DNA from: Parietaria judaica | Lineage: Eukaryota; Streptophyta; Magnoliopsida; Rosales; Urticaceae | Reading direction: 5' to 3' | Length of the DNA: 64,000 nt | NCBI GenBank assembly: GCA_954871525.1 | Contig: OX940862.1 | Coordinates: forward strand, 45,625,732-45,689,731 | In this document: positions 57,852 to 64,000 of the stretch, piece after piece | Position numbering within the stretch: position 1 is the stretch's first letter | How the letters are laid out: each line of letters starts with the position of its first letter | Translations under genes and position numbers: made by a program | The notes under the pieces: model-generated | What the model was told of the DNA's origin: nothing | Database searches by the model: none | Seen by the model: only the letters and a program-made list of their open reading frames with translations

Positions 57852-60565
57852 TTGGATTCGCGCAGGCTTCCCGTGGGGAGTTTCGGTAAGTATCCTATGA
57901 ACCTAGGCAGCCTCGGTCTGGTGACGGGAGGGGCTGACAATATTTTTCGACCCCCGGCAATCCTGACCCGGTGGTTCCATTTTGGCGAGTCCCCGAGCCT
58001 ATCAATTTCACTTGGCGGGGTTGAGGTGATGCTCATGGCTTCGACGATGGAAGTTGACATTGTTTTTCCCCCGCCCTTTCCTCGGGGGATGTCTATACCT
58101 TGGTTCGGGTTAGAGGGGTTCCTCTGATACAGATTTTCCTCTTGACTCGGTCCGAGTGTCCTTGCCCGCTTTTGATTCATCCCGGGGTACTCAGTCGTCT
58201 CTGGGCTTGCTGTGGTCGCCTATCGGGGTTGACCAAGTTCCTGAGACCTCGCAGGGGTCACCTGTCTCGCCATGTTCCATACCGGCCGAGGTGAGCGTGC
58301 CTAACGTGACCCTCTTTTGTGACGCACGGGTTGGCTCGGAGATGGGTCTGAGACCCCCCGAGATAGATTTGGATGTTCGCATATCTTCTACAGGTACTGA
58401 CCAAGTAGCCAATGGTGGGGACGAATCTCATCATAGTGCAGGCATAGAAGGCAGGTCATGCCCGACTCTTGATCGGTCTATCTGGAGGCGAGTCATTCCA
58501 GTTCGTCAGAAGCGGGGTGGGCGTGGATTAACCCCTCCGTCAGATTTTTCAGATATTGATATCCCGAGCCAGGTTACTCCTGAGGGGCTCGAGGCTTTCT
58601 TTTGCAGCGAGCGTTTGGTCCCCATTGAACGGATTTGCGCGCCGACAGAAGAAGAGTAGCCCATTTTACCTCGAGGGGGGATGGTTGCAGTACCTCTAGA
58701 GAGCATCCGGTTAGGCTTTGCATGCCAATTCCGCCGCTCCTAGAGCAACTACTCATATCGCTTGGTTGGCATCCAATCCAGCTCAGCCCTAACGCCTGCC
58801 AGTATGCCGCGGGGTGCTACTCAATGTCGCGCGAGGAACGGGGTGATGAGCAATATTTAGACCAGTTTCAAATGCTTTTTATGTTCCACCCCAATTGTGG
58901 CAAACATGGAGCGGGGAAATGGCACGTCCCTACTCAAGTTAAGGGTTTCAAGATCGGTGGTCTCCGTCATAAGCTTGAAATGTACTGGCGCGATCAGTGG
59001 ATGTGGGTCCCACCTGCTTATCTGGGATCGATTCCGCGGCAGTTCTGACCTCCTCCGCCTAAACAGTATCCGGCCAAGAGGGACTCGGACGTTGTCAACT
59101 TTTTTAAGACGAGGTATGCTATCCCCGGGTTCTTCGCTTCTTATCTGGAGAGCATAGCGTGGGTCCGATCAGGTTGGGCGCCGGTCCGCGGTTTGCCTGT
59201 TATGTCTCCGGATCCTTCTCCAGGATCCGGTCATTCTTCTGGTCTTGTTCCCTATTTGACCTGTAGTGATTGATCATTCCCAAGTGGCATTGCGATTAAT
59301 TCTGACATGATTTTCCTTTTCTTTTCAGGTATGGAGCGCGGTGGGAGTGGACTTCGCGGGAGACTCTCGTCTTCATGGCCAGGTGGGTGTTCTCCAGCCC
59401 GGGGGGGTAGCTGGCAGAGGGGGAAGCGGCCTGCTAGGTCGCCTGAAAGACCTGAGGCTCTAGAGATTACCCCTCCGCCGGGTTCTCTATCTGGCCCGAC
59501 CGCTGCCTCTTGCTTTACTCCTCATCTGCCGCTTGGCCTGGTTCATAATTTGGGCCAAGAGCCTCCTCGTTCCGAGTTCGCTCCGCTGGTGGGCAATCCG
59601 ATAGTGACGAACCTGCCCGCCTTTCAGGTATGAGCTGGTTTTAGCTCTTGATTGCATCTGGATTATAATTTCTCTGATTGTGTTGACACATTTTTTTTTT
59701 TGCAGATGCCTTCAGTCTTCGCGCCCTTTAGCTCGATCGAGCACAGCAAAACTGCTCGTATCCAGGAGTTGGAGGCTGAGGTCTCCGAGTTACGAGGATC
59801 CGGCGAGCGGCTCCGCAGCCGTGCGGCCCGTGCCGAGCAAGAGTTACAAGAATTCCAATCTCACCTGAACTGGCTTGGGAAGAGGCAGATCGATCGGCCG
59901 AGCCAATTCGCGACGTCCAGGCTGGGCGGGACCGTGCTGTCGACAACCTTTCACGTGGGGCGATAAAATACTTCACCGTCGTTCGGATGTTAACTGAGCT
60001 ATGGGAGCGAGCATCGTCATCTGAGAGTGCAGCCCAGAGTTAGATAGACAAAGTTCGCTCCTTGTTGGCGGCTAAAGAAACCGAGTTTGCACAATTTCGG
60101 AGCTTCACCGAGAAGCATGCTCAGGGGCAGCACTGGGACGGCTTCCTTCACGCTTTTTATGGCCTGGCGAATGAGAATTTTGAGAAGCATCTCGGCTCAG
60201 TTTTTAGATGACCCGACGATTCCTCGAGCAGTTCAAGATGCCCTCCGTTATGCATTAGTTTTGCAACAATGGGCCTATCCGCAAGCGAGTTGCCTTTTGC
60301 TGTTCAGCAGCCGCTCCCCATGCAGGAGCCGATTCTTGTCCAAAAACCAAGTATTGCGCAGCTGGCGTTCCTCGATGGCAATTCCTTGTGCGGATATGAC
60401 AGTGAAATATACGCTATAGTGGCCAACGCATCTGGAGACGGGCGCCCCGATTCTCGTCCCGGAGGCAAAGATGTAGGGCCTAGCACCCGCAGAGATGCGA
60501 GAGACGTAGCTGATAATAAGGGAGGTATGACTGCCGCCGACGAGCGTGGCGGAGCTGAGGCGTGA
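57852..60565 (+). pseudogene. Opposite-strand additional coding region of element B (intron-bearing, coiled coil)
   Basis: Plus-strand chain antisense to pol. 57852-58127 and 58156-58659 give an N-terminal part (with VEVMLMASTMEVDIVFP and an acidic end). 58635-59048 holds the conserved block: 'PIPPLLEQLLISLGWHPIQL', LSPNACQYAAGCYSMSR, 'YLDQFQMLFMFHP' and W-M-W-V-P. It continues to 'FASYLESIAWVRSGWAPV' (59100-59190). A possible splice acceptor is at 59329, then a Gly/Ser/Pro-rich exon (59330-59627), a clear intron (59628-59705) and a coiled coil starting 'IEHSKTARIQELEAEVSEL'. The coiled coil breaks near 59870 and 60030, then a C-terminal tail (60269-60565) ends in a stop. It is clearly related in layout and in the conserved block to the antisense gene of element A. 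Function unknown. Confidence 0.65.
59628..59705 (+). other. Clear candidate intron in element B antisense gene
   Basis: The donor is CAG|GTATGA and the acceptor is a T11-type run ending TTTTGCAG, 78 bp, phase 0. The two flanking frames, both open, join in phase. Confidence 0.65.
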
Positions 60566-61670
60566 CCCTTACTGGTTCTTCTGACTGTTGGAAGCCTTTT
60601 GTTGTTCATATAGCTGTCTATATGATGTATCTCTCTTCAGCCAGACGTGTAACTCATACTCCGCTGTCTGTGACGTGATTTTTTGTGTGCTCCCTTAGGG
60701 GTGCTCGATGTACATATATGCTAATGTGCATGGTTTTGTAGAGATACTGTGGCTTTTGTATTGCCGCCCATATATGTATGCTTTTTTAGTTTGAGAATTG
60801 ATTTTCTTCATTCTTCTTACGTGTTTTTGTGCGTGTTGGAATCACGCGCTTGGTCGATCTCCCTTATTTTAGTAGGTGTTTTGCGCTCGGGCGCTTCTAC
60901 CCCCCGAGCCTTTGCCGGAGTTTGTGACTGAGCGGCTTATGGACCCGTACTTGTGCAAGAGTTTGTTCTGAGCATTCTACCGACATTTTGTTCTTTTGAG
61001 CGGCATACGATTTCGGCCTTAGTGTCAGAGTTGAGTCCCTTGTCTTGTACGGTTGGGGTTTCACGCTTTAGCGTCTAGCCCCCCGAGCTCTTCTGCCGGT
61101 GTCTGCGCCTTATCATCTACCGATCCGGGACTTATGCCAGAATTGTGGTTCTGGTCTTTTGCCGAGGTTTGCGCCTTAGCGTCTTACGTTTTTGGACTTA
61201 GCGCCAGAGTCGAGCCCCAGGTCTTTATGGTCGGGGTTTCGCGCCTTAGCGTCTAGCCCCTCGAGCTTTCATGCTGGTGTTTGCGTTTTGATTGTCTTAC
61301 TGTCACGGAATTTCGCCAAAATCCTGGTTCTGGTCTTTTACCGAAGTTTGCGCGGCTTACTCTCTCGGTGCCGATGTCTGCGCTTTTGCGTGGCTTTCTG
61401 TCTCGGGCTTTTGCCAGAATCGTGGTTCTGGGTTTTTTTTTTTTTTTTTACGCCTACTTTATCACCTCCCTCTCCCCCCAAGTTTCTGAGTAATCTGGAA
61501 AGATCGTGAGAATACTAATCCTTAGAAGCGACCATCTCTAGTTTCTTAGAAAGTTCTAAACAAATATTTGACGGTTTTCATTATTTGGCACTTACTGGCG
61601 CTCTTATTTTACATTGGATATGGTGTTGCGTATATATGTAGGCGATCGAGGTTGTTCCCCGGCCTATGGT
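60566..61670. repeat. Repeat-rich 3' region between antisense gene and pol, element B
   Basis: About 60840-61440 repeats 'gcgccttagcgtctagcccc.cgagc', 'ttgccgaggtttgcgc' and 'gccagaatcgtggttctgg' blocks at irregular spacing of about 80-130 bp. A T-run of about 17 lies at 61433-61449. The array is in the same position as the 71-bp array of element A but unrelated in sequence. Confidence 0.65.
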
Positions 61671-61673
61671 ATA

Positions 61674-62940
61674 TTAAGGCAGTAGTGGTGGACATTGGCT
61701 CTTAGCTTCAACTTGGATCTTAGCTTTAACATGGCTCTTAGCTTCAGCTTTAACCTTTGTTTCGGCTAGGCCTCGTAGCGCGGGCGCTACTGGTGGTATT
61801 ACTTCAAGTGTTCCACATTCGAGGGGTGGGGAACTTATGAAACCCCCATTTCCTCGAGCTGGTAAGTTCCGTCTCTGATTACTTTGGTGACGCGATATGG
61901 GCCCTCCCACGTGGGTCTGCGGAGTTCTGCACCGTGGACTTGCGTGTTTGGTCCTACCTTTCTTAGGACAAGGCTCCCTTCCAGAAAACGTTGCTCTTTG
62001 ACTTTGGAGTTGTAATAGCGTTCAACAACTCGTTTTTGGGCCACCAAACGTGTGTAGGCTTTTTTTCGCCTTTCTTTGATGAGGTCAAGTTCTAGCCGCA
62101 TGGCTTCGTCGTTTAGATCTTCGTCAAAGAGCTCTACTCGTGGCGATGGGACGACTACCTCAGCGGGGATGACTGCCTCAACACCATACGTTAAAGCAAA
62201 CGGATTCTCGCCTGTGGTGGTTCGGTATGCCAAGAGGCAGTTCTTTCGCCCATTTGCCTTTCTTTTCAACGAGCTTTTTCTTCAGGATCGTTTTGATGTC
62301 TTTGTTAGCAGACTCGACCGGCCCATTCCCTTGGGGATAGACAGGCGAGGAGTAGGTGTTGTTGATCCCGAGCTCGCTGCAGAACGCTCGAAGGTCCACA
62401 TTGTTGAACTGCTTGGCATTATCGGTGATGAGCGATTCTGGAATCCCGTGTCGACAAACTATGTTGTGCCAGATGAAGTTTGTTGTGTTGGTCGGGGTAA
62501 TTTTTCCGATAGGCTCTGCCTCGACCCATTTGTTGAAGTAATCAATTGCGACTATTGCGTATTCAACTCCTCCCGAGGCCTTTGGCAATTTTCCGATTAG
62601 GTCGATCCCTCATTTGGCGAACGGGCGAGGAACCAGGACCAGGCACAACGGGACTGCTGGCTGGCGTGGTATTTTGGCAAACCGCTGGCGTGGTACTTTG
62701 GTAAACTTATGGAATTTGTCACATTTTTTTGCTATCTCGATTGCGTTCTTTTTTAGGGTTGACCAGAAATATCAGTGTTTCAGGACTTTCAAGGCGACGG
62801 ACCACCCCGCGTAGTGGTTTTGCACACACTCCTTCGTGAATTTTTTGAAGGACGAGGTTGGCGTTGTTTTCGCAAAGACAGTTCAGGAGAGGTTGCATGA
62901 AGCCATGTTTGTAGAGCTTCCCGTCGTTCATCACATACCT
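61674..62940 (-). pseudogene. Integrase of element B
   Basis: Minus strand. 62719-62934 carries the N-terminal part ('DGKLYKHG' and 'IHEGVC' of the HHCC zinc finger), frame-broken. 62178-62588 is the catalytic core with 'AIVAIDYFNKWVEAEPI' (first Asp), 'ESLITDNAKQF' (second Asp) and 'GNGPVESANKDI' (Glu), 35 residues after the second Asp, a complete D,D-35-E set. After a frameshift near 62230 the C-terminal part (61835-62269) follows with 'FALTYGVEAVIPAEV', 'GSLVLRKV' and 'WEGPYRVTKVI'. No chromodomain is visible, as expected for Tat/Athila-type elements. An in-frame stop lies before the end. Confidence 0.88.
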
Positions 62941-63494
62941 TGTAGCGCGGAACTTGAGTCGCTTTGCCTCTTTGCGGTCGGCGCGAGAATGCCATTCTCC
63001 AAGTATTCGATTATCGATGACATCCAGTTTTCACTGGCTTTGTTGGCGATGGCGAGGGCTTGGGATTTCTCGATCGACGGGCGATCGAGGGCTTCGACGG
63101 GAACTTTTCCAAATTCTTCGTCGTCGGCCCGTGACGTCATTTAGGCCAATGTGTCGGCCTCGGAGTTTTTGGCACGCGGTATCTGGGCCATCTCGTACTA
63201 AGCTAGGAACTCTAGGCGGCGTTGGGCTTCAGCCAGGTAGGCGGCCATGTTGTTTTCCTTCTCTATATACTCTCCTTCCACTTGCTTCACGATCAACTAG
63301 GAATCACACAGGATTCGCAAATTCTCTACCCTGAGTTTTTGCGTGATCTGAAGTCCGGCTAGCAACGCTTCGTACTCTGCCTCGTTGTTTGAGGCTTTGA
63401 ACCCGAATCGTATGGCATAGCAGAGCTTTCTGTCTTCGGGGTTAGTGAGGACCATGCCTGCTCCTGAGCCATGGGCATTTGAGGCGCCGTCCAC
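62931..63494 (-). pseudogene. Second (Tat-type) RNase H and linker, element B
   Basis: 'MDGASNAHGSGAGMVLTNP', 'KASNNEAEYEALLAGLQI' and 'RILCDS' mark an RNase H with its Asp, Glu and second Asp. It lies downstream of the pol RNase H, as in Tat-lineage elements. The same frame runs on to 62931 with 'ASENWMSSIIEYLENG', broken only by three single stops (63297 region, about 63200 and 63141). That pattern suits point mutation of an otherwise intact frame. Confidence 0.82.
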
Positions 63495-64000
63495 GTGCAG
63501 ATTCCAGAGTGGACCGTCAGGACTTGCTTTCCTCTTGTAGACTTGCGGCAGCTTGTCGATTTATTCCTCGATTTTGACCTCTGTTTCGTAGGTTAATTCG
63601 GCGATGAAATCGGCTACGGCTTGACCTTTTATGGCGACTCGAGGCTGGTACTCTACAACGTATTCTCCCAGCTCTTGCGCCAAGATCGCCATGCGCGAAA
63701 ACGTACCTTTGAGAAGCGCCTTTCGAATAGGATGCTCGGTTCGCACCACGATTCGGTGGGCTTGGAAGTACGGGCAAAGTTTCTTTGCAGTGGTAATCAG
63801 CGCGAGTGCCAATTTTTCAATCTGCGTGTAACGCGCTTCGGCGTCGAGAAGGGCCTTACTGACATAGTAGATTGGCAGTTGCTTCTTTTCTTCTTCTCGG
63901 ACCAGGACGGCGCTGACAGCCCTGGTCGAGATGGAGAGGTAAAGGAAGAGTGTCTCCCCATCCTTCGGCTTTGATAATAGAGGAAGCGATCCGAGGTATC
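63495..64000 (-). pseudogene. RT end and pol RNase H, element B (runs off the window)
   Basis: One frame is open from the window edge to a stop at 63561: 'YLGSLPLLSKPKDGE', 'LFLYLSISTRAVSAVL', 'QLPIYYVSKAL', 'EKLALALITTAKKL' and 'KGQAVADFIAEL'. This is the RT thumb to RNase H region typical of Tat/Athila pol. The YxDD core of RT lies outside the window. The frame is lost at about 63560, before the second RNase H. Confidence 0.85.

Larger units (their letters stand above)
56551..64000 (-). mobile_element. Ty3/gypsy element B (Tat-like), 3' half in window
   Basis: In plus-strand order: 3' LTR (56551-57668), polypurine tract (57669-57682), opposite-strand coding region (57852-60565), repeat-rich region (60840-61440), then minus-strand integrase, second RNase H and pol RNase H running off the right edge. 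Gag, protease, most of RT and the 5' LTR lie outside. Pol has nonsense and frameshift lesions, so this copy is dead. Confidence 0.85.

Overview
The window is nuclear DNA of a flowering plant, most likely a dicot. It is a gene-poor, repeat-rich stretch made mostly of LTR retrotransposons nested in and abutting one another, with AT-rich intergenic DNA between them. I recognise one ordinary host gene, a single-exon C2-domain protein with a C-terminal membrane anchor (36596-37240, +). I saw no rRNA, tRNA or CRISPR array.

Layout, left to right. (1) 1-9281: remains of a Ty1/copia family with very long LTRs (about 2.8 kb). A plus-oriented LTR fragment (1 to about 1200) is joined in inverted orientation to a defective minus-oriented element (about 1201-9281), whose right LTR holds a 591-bp hAT-like DNA element with an 8-bp target duplication. 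(2) 9282-12232: AT-rich DNA with a threefold 160-bp repeat, a diverged solo-LTR-like segment and a possible Helitron end. (3) 12233-32335: Tat-like Ty3/gypsy element A, minus strand, 5-bp target duplication (atact). Its 5' LTR was later hit by an 8.8-kb gag-only non-autonomous element (23308-32149, plus strand, duplication gtcgc) that carries a large array of ~74-bp hairpin-forming repeats. (4) 32336-38272: intergenic DNA and the C2 gene. (5) 38278-48735: a complete, young copia element, minus strand, duplication ccatc, with open gag and RT-RNase H but no protease or integrase. (6) 48804-51652: a solo LTR of the same copia family in the opposite orientation, duplication agata, only 63 bp beyond the previous element's right target duplication. 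(7) about 51900-56550: remnant of gypsy element C. (8) 56551-64000: Tat-like gypsy element B, minus strand, running off the window.

The most interesting pattern is in gypsy elements A, B and C. Each has, between its 3' LTR and the 3' end of pol, a long coding region on the strand opposite to gag-pol. In A and B these share a conserved block (a leucine-rich LSPN/ISPG-type segment ending in W-x-W-x-P), followed by a Ser/Pro/basic linker and a coiled coil. In all three a candidate spliceosomal intron lies at or near the start of the coiled coil. Introns can persist there because they are antisense to the genomic RNA that is reverse transcribed. Tat-lineage assignment of A and B rests on a second RNase H domain after the pol RNase H region. 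Additional ORFs in Tat-type plant elements are known in general; the intron-bearing antisense form and the tandem array following it are what deserve checking here.

A second unusual point: the two copia copies share leader, RT and LTRs, but in the gag position copy 2 has a normal UBN2/CCHC gag while copy 1 has an unrelated, decayed reading frame with a tandemly duplicated exon-plus-intron module encoding Cys/His motifs. All coordinates come from reading the sequence by eye; no alignment or database search was run.
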